Origin: Ichthyophis bannanicus
Taxonomy: Eukaryota; Chordata; Amphibia; Gymnophiona; Ichthyophiidae
Assembly (NCBI GenBank): GCA_033557465.1
Contig: CM066036.1
Coordinates: 586,727,574-586,791,573, forward strand
Direction: 5' to 3'
DNA length: 64,000 nucleotides
Part shown: in pieces, positions 1-9,697 of the stretch
Position numbering within the stretch: the first letter of the stretch is position 1
Layout: every line of letters starts with the position of its first letter
Position numbers and translations under genes: made by a program
The notes under the pieces: generated by a model
What the model was told of the DNA's origin: nothing
The model's input: only the letters and a program-made list of their open reading frames with translations
The model's database searches: none

Positions 1-1331
1 CCACGAGATTCTCCTGATTCGACTAAGAGAGAAAGGCATTACCGAAACAGCGCTTGAGTGGTGTAGGTCTTACCTATCTGGAAGATGGCAACATGTACGA
101 ACAAACGGGACCACATCCGAGCCATTCCTACAAAGTCAAGGAGTCCCTCAAGGATCCTCCCTATCATCACTTATGTTTAACATTTATATCCAACCCATCT
201 GTAATATTATTAGGTCCTTCAATGTGAGTTGCATGATTTACGCAGACGATGTCCTACTGTACCTGCCAATATCACTGGACCGCCCGGACCTCACCCCACT
301 AACCAACTGCTTCAATGCAATATCAGAATGGCTCCTCTCCCAAAATCTGCGTATCCAACATAAGAAAACTGAGGTCCTGTTCATCTCTAGAAATCCAGAA
401 TTCACTCCACCTAACCAACTGGAAGTAGACAACGCCAAACTACAAGTAAAATCAGCCATACGGTATCTCGGAGTCACATTGGATCAGAACCTCAACATGA
501 AGCAGCACATAGCAAAAATAGTAAGAGCAATCTACTTCAAAATCAGATCCCTCAGACACATACGCCCTCTACTCGAGATGAGCGACTTCCGTACCATCTA
601 CCAAGCCCTCATCATCCCTCATTTTGACTATGCAAACGCCATCCTACAAGGACTCCCCCAGACAACCTTACATCCCTTACAACTTGCCATGAACTGCGCT
701 GCGCGAATCCTCTTTGGAGCACCAAGGAGAGAGCACATCACACCCCTCCTGATGCAGCTTCACTGGCTCCCCATCCAAGCCAGGATTAGCTTCAAGACCT
801 TAGTGATGACATTCAAAGCTATCAACGGGTTATCCGCCTCTTCAATAAGTGACCTCATACAACCACCCACACCCAACAGGACAAGAAGAACCTCTACAGC
901 CAACATGCTAGCAATACCAAAAGTGATGACAAGATGCGCCTTATCAACTTCAAACAGAGCCTTCAGTCTGAGTGCCCCAAGCCTCTGGAACTCCTTACCA
1001 CCACACATCAGAGCTATCCCCAACTTGAGCCAGTTTAGGAAGGTCTTAAAACACTTCCTCTTCATTAAATACCTCACAGCCTCCCCCGAACCCCAGCCAC
1101 CATGTATGAGCAACACACAATAACTCCATCTCTCATATATACAGTTACCTTGTTCAATGTTCCACATATGTAGATAGTTTCCCCTGTTATCCAAGTTACT
1201 GCTCCTGTTCATTGTAATGACCTGACTCTTGTTTATTGTCGGATATTGTTTGTTCTATGTAAACCGCGCTGATTGCAAATAGTGCGGTATATAAGAGATG
1301 TAAATAAATAAAATAAATAAATAAATAAATA
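1..1331 (+). mobile_element. L2-type LINE, 3' portion, running off the left edge
   Basis: This is the 3' part of a non-LTR retrotransposon of the L2 group. It contains the end of a reverse transcriptase ORF (to 1123), a roughly 175-bp 3' UTR with the phrase 'gtaaaccgcgctga', then 'gcggtatataagag', and a tail of AAAT units at 1301-1331. That UTR ending recurs at 8370-8437 and in the SINEs at 51349 and 62825, so it is a family hallmark here. The 5' part lies outside the window. The tail abuts the middle of a DIRS gag gene, which suggests that this L2 inserted into DIRS-A. Confidence 0.85.
2..1123 (+). CDS. L2-type LINE reverse transcriptase, C-terminal part (partial)
   Basis: The frame is open from the left edge to the stop at 1121-1123, so the ATG at 173 is internal and not the true start. 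It shows the RT block B signature GVPQGSSLSSLMF (about 147-185) and the catalytic YADD (about 239-250), where the aspartates bind the metal ions used in target-primed reverse transcription. The C-terminal region has the features typical of the L2 clade: LDYxNxxLxGLP-like text, LHWLPIQARISFK (about 760), SLWNSLPPHIR and FRKVLKHFLF. About 370 codons remain without a stop, so the copy looks rather young. No endonuclease domain is visible because it would lie upstream. Expression in the host cannot be judged. Confidence 0.8.
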   Translation, partial: HEILLIRLREKGITETALEWCRSYLSGRWQHVRTNGTTSEPFLQSQGVPQGSSLSSLMFNIYIQPICNIIRSFNVSCMIYADDVLLYLPISLDRPDLTPLTNCFNAISEWLLSQNLRIQHKKTEVLFISRNPEFTPPNQLEVDNAKLQVKSAIRYLGVTLDQNLNMKQHIAKIVRAIYFKIRSLRHIRPLLEMSDFRTIYQALIIPHFDYANAILQGLPQTTLHPLQLAMNCAARILFGAPRREHITPLLMQLHWLPIQARISFKTLVMTFKAINGLSASSISDLIQPPTPNRTRRTSTANMLAIPKVMTRCALSTSNRAFSLSAPSLWNSLPPHIRAIPNLSQFRKVLKHFLFIKYLTASPEPQPPCMSNTQ

Positions 1332-1334
1332 ACC

Positions 1335-2199
1335 TTTGCCATGCCCATTCACAAAACGCTGCGGGACAACCACTTGAGACTGTGGCAAACCCCGGCTTCC
1401 GGCCGGTCATTCCCCAGACGGCTCGACTTGAAGTATCAAGTCCAGCCAGTCCCTGGTTTCTCTCAAACCCAGCTGCCAAACCAGTCCATCGTGGTGTCTT
1501 CGGCCCTCAAGCGGATAAAGTCCTCACGCACCCATGCTAACAGCCCCCCGGGTCGAGACCACAAGCTCCTCGATGACGTTGAGAAGAAAGTCTTCCAGGG
1601 AGCTATGCTCAACACGAGAATTGCGGCGCATCAATTCCAGCAAGTCCTTTTCCTGAATACCTGCATGACAAACATCAGAGCCGCCATCACATCCCTTCCT
1701 AAGGAATCTCAAACGTTGGCAGACAGCGCGCTTACGGATGTAGCAGAGTGCAGCAAGCATCTGGCAAGCTCAACCTTTGACTCCTTTGACACAGCGCTGT
1801 AAACCGCAGGAACGGCTATCTCGGCAAGAAGATGGACTTGGCTGAGAGCCTCCGGCCTACGTGAAGACACACGACAGGATTGCAGATGCACCCTGCACAG
1901 GCGAATCGTTCTTTGGTGACAAAGTCAAGGACACTGTCAACGACCTGAGAGAGCACTGCACCATGCTGCAAACCTTGGCAGAGGACGGTTTTGAACGCCA
2001 CAGCGGTACTCAGAAAAATAACTTTCAGAGGAAATCGTATTACACCTCCAACAAGAGATACTCCTCCAACCGTAGATGGCAATACAACAAATATAAGAGC
2101 AACTCTTACCATGGCCCCTTGCAGTGCAACTCACAGAGGGACCGCAAACAGAAAAAGAACAACATTGTACCCGCGAACAAAAGCGGTCCATCCTTTTGA
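1335..2199 (+). pseudogene. DIRS-A gag, 5'-truncated and frameshifted
   Basis: The remnant comes from the Gag-like first ORF of a DIRS element, the presumed structural protein that packages element RNA. Frame 3 is open from 1341 to 1802, then the text continues in frame 1 (1861-2199), so at least one indel and a stop separate the parts. Recognisable segments are PGFSQTQLPNQSIVV (about 1450), which matches PGFxxTQLPHxSMVVESAM in the other copies, and CTGESFFG (about 1893), which matches CTGENLFG. The C-terminus is basic and rich in Tyr, Asn and Arg. The N-terminal cysteine cluster seen in B, C and E would lie upstream and is absent here. Confidence 0.7.
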
Positions 2200-3907
2200 C
2201 GCAGAATCACAGGCTACCACCCGAATTGGTAGCCTGACTAGCTTCCTTCCAGAGTGGCAACGGATCTCCTCTTGGGTTCTACAGATCATCCAAGAGGGCT
2301 ACCGCATGCGCTTTGTTGCCACGCCTCGCCAGAGCACTCCTCCAATCAGCGACACACCACCCCACTTACGCGTAGCCATGGCCGCAGAACTGCTACACCT
2401 ACTTGTCTCCGAGGCAATAGAGCAGGTACCCTCTGCCGAAATATACTCTGGCTTCTACTCAAGATTTTTTCTCATTCCCAAAAGAACAGGAGGTGTTCGC
2501 CCCATCTTCGACCTCCGCAGACTAAACACATTCATCATCAAAGAAAAATTCAGAATGTACTCTCTCAACTCTATCCTCCCTCTGATACAATCCGGCGACT
2601 GGATGGCATCCCTTGATCTGCAGGACGCCTATACCCACATCCGCATCCACAAGTCCCACAGGAAGTACCTCCGCTTCCAAGTTCTAGGGCAGCACTACCA
2701 GTACAGAATACTTCCCTTCGGCCTGTCTCCAGCGCCACGGGTGTTCACGAAGTGCGTGGCCGTGGCTGCCGCACATCTCCGCAAGCTGAACATCTCGGTT
2801 TTTCCATACCTGGACGATTGGCTCCTCACAGCCCCCTCCGCAACAGAGCTACAGGAATCCCTGCGGGTAGCCAAGACCCTGATCTCCTCTTTGGGGTTTG
2901 TTATCAACCTCAGCAAGTCACACCTCACTCCTTCCCAGAGACTAGAATTCATCGGAGCTGTGATCGACACCAAACTCTCGAAGGCCTAGCTTCCAGAGCG
3001 CAGACTGGTCACCATCACCTCTCTTGCGTCCAGCTTGACCTCCAAGGGGACCCCTTCGGCAAGCTCCATCTTTTGTCTTCTGGGCCACATGTCCGCCACG
3101 ACTTCTGTCCTCCCAGTTGCGAGGTTAAAGATGTGCACACTTCAGTGGCATCTACGTACCCACTGGAGTCAGCATTCACAGCCACTCTCCGCTCACATCC
3201 CAATGACCCCCCAGGTCAGAGCTCAACTCCACTAGTGGACAGTTCCGGGGAATCTTTCAGTAGGGAAGGACATGCATCCACCTGACCACCAAGTGACCCT
3301 CACCACGGACGCATCCAGCTCAGGCTGGGGTGCTCACACTCCGATGTTCAGCACACAGGGAGCCTGGTCACAACAGGAGAGGCTCCTCCACATAAACCTC
3401 CTCGAGCTAAGGGCCATCAAATACGCTCTCAAAGTGTTCCTAAAACACGTGCACGGGAAGTCAGTCCTCATCCAGATGGACAACCAAGTCACCATGTTCT
3501 ACATCAACAAGCAAGGGGGCACTGCCTCTCGCTCCCTCTTTAAGGAAGCGTTACAGATCTGGACCCTGGCCCTAGAGAACGAGTGCAGCCTCCGTGCCTC
3601 CTATCTCCCGGGAGACCAGAACACATTGGCGGACAAACTCAGCAGACAGCTGCAACCGCACGAATGGACACTCCTCCCGGAGGTAACTGACAGTCTCTTC
3701 CAAATCTGGGGCACCCCGAGCATCGACCTATTTGCCACGGAACGGAATGCGAAATGCCCCCTATTCTGCTCCAGGCACCCGTCAGCGAACAGGTTGGCAG
3801 CGGATGCATTCGACGTGTGCTGGAGGGAGTGGTCTCAGGTTTATGCCTTCCCGCCGACCCCTCTCATCCCTGCAACACTTCAGCGGATCGTTCGCGACAA
3901 AGCCTGA
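1991..3907 (+). pseudogene. DIRS-A reverse transcriptase, RNase H and Dam-like segment (two stops)
   Basis: One frame runs through the whole polyprotein and is broken only by a TAG at 2987-2989 and a TAG at 3233-3235. The RT part has FLIPKRTGGVRPIFDLRRLN (2470-2530), SLDLQDAYTHI (2610-2640), LPFGLSPAPRVFTK and the catalytic YLDDW (about 2808). RNase H follows, with TTDASSSGWGAH (3303), LELRAIKYAL (3400), IQMDNQVTMFYINKQGG (about 3470-3520) and GDQNTLADKLSR (3610-3650), giving the Asp-Glu-Asp-Asp pattern. Then comes SIDLFATERNAKCPLF (3718) and a YAFPPTPL motif (about 3841), a segment that resembles the Dam-like methyltransferase known from DIRS elements. The 3' end overlaps the recombinase ORF in another frame, as is usual for DIRS. 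Confidence 0.82.
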
Positions 3908-5148
3908 GCCATCCTGGTGGTTCCCCACTGGCCCCGCCAGATGTGGTTTGCGCTTCTCCAACGCCTAGTGCAAGAAGCCCCGAAACGCCTGCCCCTCAGG
4001 CCGGACCTACTGACACAGGACGGGGGCAGAACACGACACCCCAACCTCGAAGCCCTAGCTCTCACTGCCTGGAGGTTGAACGGTCAAGCCTAGCTACACT
4101 TCAGCTACCTGCAGAGGTACAAAATGTGGTCCTGGTGGCCAGAAGACCCTCGACCCGGAAGTCCTACAGTCTCAAATGGAAGCGTTTCAGCACCTGGTGC
4201 ACATCTCAAGGCCTTGAACCCACCACGTGTCCACTCACCAGTGTCCTGCAATACCTTACCTCTCTGTCTCACCTTGGCTTGCAGACACAATCCATCAAAG
4301 TACACCTCTTGGCGATCGCGGGCTTTCACGCGCCTCCGGTGGGAGCTACCTCGATTGCGTCACTGCCTCTCACATCCCGCTTTATGAAGGGACTGACAAA
4401 TCTGAAACCCCCAATCAGGCATCCGGTTCCCCCCTGGGACCTCAACATGGTATTGCTACGCTTAACACAAGAACCCTTCGAGCCGATGCAGTCCGCGGAC
4501 TTGAAGTACGTCTCCTGGAAAACACTGTTTCTAATAGCCATTACATCCGCGAGGAGGATCAGCGAGCTGCAAGCACTGGTAGCACACCCCCCGTATACGC
4601 AGCTACACTCAAACCACGCATCCTTGAGAACCAACCCTAGGTTTGTTCCCAAAGTGGTGTCTGCTTTCCATGTCAATCAATCTATCAAGCTCCCCTCTTT
4701 CTTTCCGGAGTCTCATGCTTCAGACAAGAAGAGGTGCCTGCACACTCTGGACTTTTTCAGGGCCCTCCGCATTTATCTACACAGGACACAGCCCACCCGC
4801 AAAGGCGAGCAGCTGTTTGTGTTTTTCGATCCAAGCAAGCCTGGCAGACCAGTCAACAAGAGGACCCTCTCCCACTGGGTCGCCTCCTGCGTCTCCTATT
4901 GCCTGGACCCATCAGGCACCCAGCAACAGCCGAGAGTAGGCCCTCACAAACTCAGAGCGCTGGCCACCTCCATTGCCAACCTTCGCTCCATTCCACTAAT
5001 TGACATCTGCAGAGCGGCCACCTGGTCCTCCCCGCACACGTTCTGCAGACACTACTGCCTCGATCTCAAGGCACAAGAGGACTTAGCCCTCGGCACGGCC
5101 GTCCTCTCCACTGCAACGGAGGGAAGTGAGGCCGCACAGCGCACCTGA
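3754..5148 (+). CDS. DIRS-A tyrosine recombinase (intact ORF)
   Basis: This 464-codon frame is uninterrupted. Residues 1 to about 105 overlap the end of the RNase H frame and are probably not all translated; the recognisable recombinase begins near LQLPAEVQNVV (about 4098). The core-binding half has RRPSTRKSYSLKWKRF (4140) and SIKVHLLAIAGF. The catalytic half shows SARRISELQ (about 4540, ArgI box), GPHKLRALATS (about 4940, His-x-x-Arg box) and HYCLDL (about 5053, nucleophilic Tyr). Such enzymes integrate a circular DNA intermediate and do not make target-site duplications. Of the five recombinases in the window this is the only one with a continuous frame and all catalytic residues visible. 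Confidence 0.85.
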   Translation: MPPILLQAPVSEQVGSGCIRRVLEGVVSGLCLPADPSHPCNTSADRSRQSLSHPGGSPLAPPDVVCASPTPSARSPETPAPQAGPTDTGRGQNTTPQPRSPSSHCLEVERSSLATLQLPAEVQNVVLVARRPSTRKSYSLKWKRFSTWCTSQGLEPTTCPLTSVLQYLTSLSHLGLQTQSIKVHLLAIAGFHAPPVGATSIASLPLTSRFMKGLTNLKPPIRHPVPPWDLNMVLLRLTQEPFEPMQSADLKYVSWKTLFLIAITSARRISELQALVAHPPYTQLHSNHASLRTNPRFVPKVVSAFHVNQSIKLPSFFPESHASDKKRCLHTLDFFRALRIYLHRTQPTRKGEQLFVFFDPSKPGRPVNKRTLSHWVASCVSYCLDPSGTQQQPRVGPHKLRALATSIANLRSIPLIDICRAATWSSPHTFCRHYCLDLKAQEDLALGTAVLSTATEGSEAAQRT

Positions 5149-5510
5149 TTATGGACTCCTATTATGGACTCACATTACGCTATGCCTGCTTATGTTGCTG
5201 TCGTTTAACTATCCTGTATTACACTGTTTACACCTTGGATTGTGTTGCACTGTTTGCACCTTGAATATTTTGCACTGTTTGCACCATGGCACTGTCTGCA
5301 CTGTTTGCACCTTAGAGTTGTACTGTTGCACTATTGCACTGTCTGCCAGCACCTTATTGTATATTCTTGCACAACCTGTTACACGATGTGCACATAGCCT
5401 AGCGACACTAATAAAGCTGTGTGACATTGACTTAATACACCCTAGCGGTACACCGTGTGTCTTGTATGCTTACCTCCTCCACCTCAGCGTTCACACTCAG
5501 CTAGGGAGGC
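5149..5510 (+). repeat. DIRS-A 3' untranslated region with degenerate TGCACTGTTTGCACC repeats
   Basis: Between about 5215 and 5345 the phrase 'ctgtttgcacctt' and its variants ('gcactgtctgca') recur roughly every 15-30 bp, forming an imperfect minisatellite. It lies between the recombinase stop codon and the internal complementary region. 'cactaataaagctg' at 5407 contains an AATAAA that could serve as a polyadenylation signal. Nothing else is recognised. Confidence 0.5.
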
Positions 5511-5612
5511 ACCAGGTGTGGCTGACGCAATCCTGCTTGTCCATGGAGAAAACGGGGTTACTTACCTGTAACAGGAGTTCTCTGTGGACAGCAGGATAAG
5601 TCAGCCACACAA
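5511..5612. repeat. DIRS-A internal complementary region (ICR)
   Basis: Two blocks meet near 5550. The right block (5551-5612) is the reverse complement of the element's right end (5806-5864): it holds 'aacggggttacttacctgta', the complement of 'tacaggtaagtaaccccgtt'. The left block ('accaggtgtggctgacgcaa' onward, 5511-5550) should be the complement of the left terminus, which is not in the window; it also resembles 5800-5836 of the right repeat. In DIRS elements the ICR templates completion of both ends and the closed circle. Confidence 0.8.
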
Positions 5613-5791
5613 TCCCACCCACCTCCCCTGGAGGAGGTCTACCTCTGCCGCTCTCTAGCCGGTCAAATAGCTAGCTAGGAACTCACTGGCCAGGCTAGGG
5701 GGCGGGCCGGTAAGGTGGGCTACCTGGGCATGCTCAGAAAGGTCACTTTCTGAGCTCTAGAGAGCACTTCCGTATGCATGGCGCTGCCCGA

Positions 5792-5864
5792 AGGACGTCA
5801 CCAGGTGTGGCTGACTTATCCTGCTGTCCACGGAGAACTCCTGTTACAGGTAAGTAACCCCGTT
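5792..5864 (+). repeat. DIRS-A right inverted terminal repeat
   Basis: The terminus reads 'ggtgtggctgacttatcctg' and continues to 'ctcctgttacagg', then 'taagtaaccccgtt', ending at about 5864. It pairs with the ICR at 5551-5612. It contains a CAG|GTAAGT sequence, which is a consensus 5' splice site, 15 bp from the end. The spacer between ICR and repeat (5613-5791) is non-coding and shows nothing else. Confidence 0.75.
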
Positions 5865-5869
5865 AATCA

Positions 5870-6665
5870 GGCCCTTTGGTTGACTTCAGATTTGAAAGAC
5901 CATTGGGAAATGAAGTGTAGAGAATTCCAAGAATCATACTTGCTAGCTCTGCTGATTGACAGCTGCAGGAATATCCCATTTGTCTTTGTTCGTGGAATTA
6001 AACCTTTAAAAATAATTGACGGGTGGAAATAACCTTTTCCCAGTTTGTTCCTATGCAGAGTGCCTTTTCTTTCCTTTGTTGCATCTCATCCCCTTAGTAA
6101 CAACTGATGAAATGATATAGCTGCCAGAGAAAGAGGCAGAAATAGAATGAGCTATTGATCACATCCAAATTATCCTGGTTTCAGGAGAACAGCTGAGATG
6201 CAAGAGATAAATTGTAAAATTTCATACCAGTTTACAGTTTCACTGTATGTTCTGTTCTTTGGGACTGCCTTACTATCTTCTAAGGGTTGTTTTGAAACAT
6301 GTATTAAAATTCAGCAGGCTATAAGCAAGCCTGGAGATCGCTTATTAATAGTGGTCCTTCATTAAAGTGCTTGATTGTAGAATATTCGCAGGTGGTAGGA
6401 GGATTCTTTCTTGAAGCGCAAACAGTGAGACTCCTACCAAATGTTCCATGGTAGGTTTTGATTTTGTTCATTGGAAGACAATATCAATTTTCTTTTCACA
6501 GAAGGATATAATGCCTTTTCTTCAGCAGGAAGAAGTAGTGCTGTGAATAAAATTACTAGATAATGAGCTGCTTTTAGAATATTTGCCTTTTTTATCTCTT
6601 GTGAAAGTGGTGAGGCTGTGGTTACTTACACCTGTAATATATGCTAAACTTTGTGTATATATGGG
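5870..6665. other. Unassigned non-coding stretch
   Basis: This is roughly 800 bp of AT-rich sequence flanking DIRS-A on the right. I see no ORF of note, no terminal repeats and no similarity to other parts of the window. It may be unique host sequence, such as an intron or intergenic DNA. Confidence 0.4.
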
Positions 6666-6672
6666 ACTTGTG

Positions 6673-7459
6673 CATGGCCGGCTGAACCACAAGGCAGTCA
6701 CCTAGGGTGGCAGCTTCTGTGGGGATGAGGGGTGGTGGTGGCAAAGAGCAGGGCATTTAAAAACTAAACAACAAATTCTGATAGCCGGGAGGAGAGGACT
6801 TAAGCTTTGCCTAGGGCACCGACACCTTGAACCAATTCTGGGGCCGGACCTGGTCCTGGGAGGATAAGTTGGCTGCCTGAAAATAATCTCTCAGTATGGA
6901 TAAAAGTTGCCTATCAGCATTTATGGGAGGCTTTCCTGACAGTACATTTTGGTTGGGCTCGGGGAAAATAACACACGTAAAGTGGCATTTTAGAAAGGAC
7001 ATCCAGGGCAGACTGTGCAGAAAAACACCAAGGATGTCTATTTTGGCCCGATTTTAGAAACAGACGCCCCTGATGTGGATTCCTTGTGGCAGCCTCCACA
7101 CAGTGCTGGCCCAAGGGTTTCTGCAGCCCCAGGTACAAGCCGCAGTTGTGCTGCTGAGCTGCCCTCCTGACAGCTGTCAATTCCGTCTTCGGGGGCCGGG
7201 GTGCAGAGGTAGCAACTTAACAGCAGCGACTTTATGCTGCCTGTCTGATGCCCATGGCAGGCTATGCACTTTGGCACACATGGCCTGCTGCTTCTGACCC
7301 CCTCCCGCCTCCAATGCAACTTCTGTTGGGGTGGGGTCAGAAGTGTGAGGCAATGTGTGCCGAAGCACATGGCCTGCCACAGGTGCCATGCTGTGCTGTC
7401 CACTAAGGTCTGCCACCGTAGGCAGCTGCCTAACCTACCTAATGGATGGGCTGGCCCTG
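6673..7459. mobile_element. Probable non-autonomous DNA element with 'CAGGGCCRGC' termini
   Basis: The left end reads 'catggccggctgaaccacaa' followed by 'ggcagtcacctagggtggca'. The complement of the right end reads 'cagggccagcccatccatta' followed by 'ggtaggttaggcagctgcct'. The two are imperfect inverted copies of one TIR, about 45 bp long. The inside is GC-richer than the flanks and non-coding, with an internal inverted pair 'cacatggcctgctgcttctg' (about 7277) and 'gaagcacatggcctgcc'. No matching target-site duplication was found, so the boundaries and the single-element interpretation are uncertain. It resembles the ends near 49786 and 52150. Confidence 0.45.
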
Positions 7460-8029
7460 CATCCACATAGATGTCCCCACTATGAAACTTTGGGATGGGG
7501 ACTTCTATCTCATGACAAAACGGAAACAATCCTGTATTCTCTAGCAGTGTTTATTGTCAACATGGACATTTATAGGGGAGATGATTGTATCCCCTTCTCC
7601 ACACCCTCTGCATGGTTGGCTGAGAGAATGAGTACTTTTCTAGTGCCTGTTTGGGCCTGGAGCAAGTATGCATATTGATACAACTTAGAGCATTACTGAA
7701 ATCAGGTGGAGACATCCAGCTTCATGGGAACGGCCTGGTCATACCTACACCATGCTTCTGTTCTGCCTTGGATGTCCTCGTGCTGCAGATGTACACAGAA
7801 CCAGCTTCTAAAATGGCTCCAGGGATGTCTCCATGCAATGGATATACCCATGCCTGTTTTTTAGAGGTCCATGAAGAGGGTTTCTAAAATAGCCCCCATA
7901 ATGTGCAATTTGAGTTCCTGTATTATTTTTCATGAAAGTTCTACCCCCATAATAAAGCAGATTTAAAAGTCTGTGGGTCCTTTGTTCCTGCAGAGAGAGA
8001 GTTCACAAGTATCCCTCCCTGACAACCTA

Positions 8030-8437
8030 AGAACAATTAAAGATCTCCTAACGTTTCACAAAGCGCTCCAGACTCACCTCTTCACCCAACACTATGGCTT
8101 TACCACTTTGAATCAACAATCTCAAACAACCTAACTCACCACTTGCCCAACAAATATTTAACAACTCATCAAACATTCCTAATCCCCTAAAATCCACACC
8201 ATTATAAAGATACACTATGCCAAGGTGACACTTCCTCACCTCCGTTTATCTGTAAATAAGTTACAAAGTTGTTTGTTGTAAATATGTTACAAAGTTGATA
8301 AAATGTTTAGTTTCTTGGGTACTTAAGTCAATTGTATAAGTTCACGATCGTTATAATGTAACTTGGTTGTGTTTCATTGTAAACCGCCACTGGTGTATGG
8401 AAGTGGCGGTATATAAAAGCTTACAAATAAATAAATA
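8030..8437 (+). mobile_element. L2-type LINE, 3'-end fragment
   Basis: This is a 5'-truncated copy. It begins with a decayed end of the RT ORF ('acgtttcacaaagcgctcca', frame text LKTFHKALQTHLFTQH, the usual L2 C-terminus) and ends with the UTR hallmark 'gtaaaccgccactggtgtat', then 'gcggtatataaaagctt' and an AAAT tail at 8427-8437. It corresponds to about 1020-1331 of the first L2. Confidence 0.7.
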
Positions 8438-8567
8438 GAGATCGGCATATTGGGATACTTTTATGAGCATTTAACGTTATGCACCATATAAGCATGTAAA
8501 TCATGGTATTTTAGTGATTTATATCTGTTAATAGACGTTTGTGTGTACACTTTTTTGTTAAGAGGTG

Positions 8568-8835
8568 GCCAGTGATTCAGCTGTTTGGGGAGGCTAAAGT
8601 AGGGCAGGACTTGGCCTGGGGTGGAACTAAAGTGAACAGGGCTGGGGTAGGGGGAAATGGGGTATGGAGGGGCAAGTTAAAGTGCATGGGGTAGAGGCAA
8701 CAACCATATAAGCAGTAAAGGAACAATGGGGGACCCTTTTGAACACAGCAGGGGTAGGACCCCTTAACTAGAGGGAAGGTAGCTGGGGCAATGTACCAGC
8801 TGCCTTCCCTCTAATACCTGGGGGGGGGGGGGGGG
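8568..8835 (+). repeat. Dispersed repeat, copy 1 (inverted partner at 54845-55055)
   Basis: The block starts 'gattcagctgtttggggagg', then 'ctaaagtagggcaggac', and runs through 'aaaggaacaatgggggaccc' and 'gaacacagcaggggtaggac' to 'ccccttaactagagggaagg', ending at a 16-nt G tract (about 8820). The reverse complement of 54845-55055 has the same phrases in the same order, including the G tract at its end. It is non-coding. The superfamily is unknown. It abuts the 5' edge of CR1-A. Confidence 0.6.
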
Positions 8836-8928
8836 TTAAAAATACTATCTTGGAAGCCCAGACCAGCTGCATTCCATGCTTTAAGTAAAGTGGAAGGAAG
8901 GTAAAAAAACTGCCAGCATGGTTTAAAG

Positions 8929-9349
8929 GTGAGGTCACACAAACTGTTGCCAAAAAAAGCATCTTTCGGGAAATGGAAAAAGGAGCCAGATGACGAAAAC
9001 TGGAAACAATATAAGCAATGGCAAGTTAGATGCAAGGCATTTATAAGGCAGGCAAAGAGAGAATTTGAGAAGAAGCTTGCTGTGGAAGCAAAAACTCATA
9101 ATAAAGACTTTTTCAAGTACATTCATTGCAAAAAACCTGTGAGAGAGTCAGTTGGACCATTAGATGATAGAGGGGTAAAAGGGGCACTAAGAAGGGACAA
9201 GGCCATAGCTGAGAGACTAAATGAATTCTTTTCTTCGGTCTTTACTGAGAAAGGTGTAGGGATGTTACCCATGATTGAAATGGTATTTAAGGGTGATGCT
9301 GCAGAAGAATTGAAAGCAATATTGCTATCCCGGGAAGATGTATTACAAC
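8929..9349 (+). pseudogene. CR1-A ORF2, linker region before the RT
   Basis: The frame is open and encodes KKASFGKWKKEPDDENWKQY, AFIRQAKREFEKKLAVEAK and RLNEFFSSVFTEKG, the conserved region between the endonuclease and RT domains of CR1 and related LINEs. The same text occurs on the minus strand at 47380-47835 (CR1-B). Translation is cut by the hAT insertion at 9350; the frame then carries 25 codons of transposon sequence to a stop at 9421-9423. The endonuclease itself is missing. Confidence 0.75.
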
Positions 9350-9697
9350 CAATGTTCCCTCTAATTTTCTGTAGGCTGTATGCGCATAAAATATCAGCTG
9401 TGCAGCTTTTGAAGAAAGGTTAAATTTTTGTGCGCCACATAACGACACTCGGAGTTATATACTTTAAAATTTGACTACACGTCAGAATACAGTATGTACA
9501 CCACATTGATTGCACTAGAAAATATTGTAGAACTTGTGAAAACCGTAAATACACAACAACTTTTAAATTTTAAGACGTCTGTGTTGTTTTCTATCAGAAT
9601 CAGAATCGTAATTTTTGTGCGCTCTGTTGTAAAGTATGTGCGCTCGCTCGGCGAGGTGTGTGCGTGCGCACAAGCGCACAGCTTAGAGGGAACAGTG
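9350..9697. mobile_element. 348-bp hAT-type MITE with exact 8-bp target duplication
   Basis: The element starts 'caatgttccctctaa' and ends 'ttagagggaacagtg', which are inverted copies of one another with one mismatch, matching the CAGTGTTCCCTCTAA type of hAT terminus. The 8 bases 'attacaac' lie on both sides (9342-9349 and 9698-9705). Eight-base duplications are diagnostic of the hAT superfamily. There is no transposase. The interior is rich in alternating 'gtgcgc' phrases near its right end (9610-9685). Confidence 0.88.

Larger units (their letters stand above)
1335..5864 (+). mobile_element. DIRS-A: 5'-truncated DIRS-type retrotransposon
   Basis: The element carries gag (1335-2199), RT/RNase H (1991-3907), an overlapping tyrosine recombinase (3754-5148), an internal complementary region (5511-5612) and a right inverted terminal repeat ending near 5864. 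There are no LTRs, no integrase and no aspartic protease, which distinguishes DIRS from Ty3, copia or retroviral elements. The left terminal repeat and the start of gag are missing: the sequence begins directly after the AAAT tail of an L2, so the rest may lie upstream of that L2, outside the window. It is the best-preserved coding copy here, with only two stops in RT/RNase H and an uninterrupted recombinase. Confidence 0.85.

Noticed and set aside
760..1212. 150-codon frame on the minus strand
   Set aside because: It is a shadow of the L2 reverse transcriptase on the plus strand; no known motif.
1991..3907. Retroviral or Ty3-type pol
   Set aside because: There is no protease, integrase, LTR or primer-binding site; a tyrosine recombinase and ICR follow, which defines DIRS.
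5214..5345. CRISPR-like array of 'tgcactgtttgcacc'
   Set aside because: Spacing is irregular, units are degenerate, and the context is the 3' UTR of a eukaryotic retroelement.
7038..7529. 163-codon minus-strand frame
   Set aside because: It spans a non-coding, TIR-bounded repeat and has no recognisable domain.
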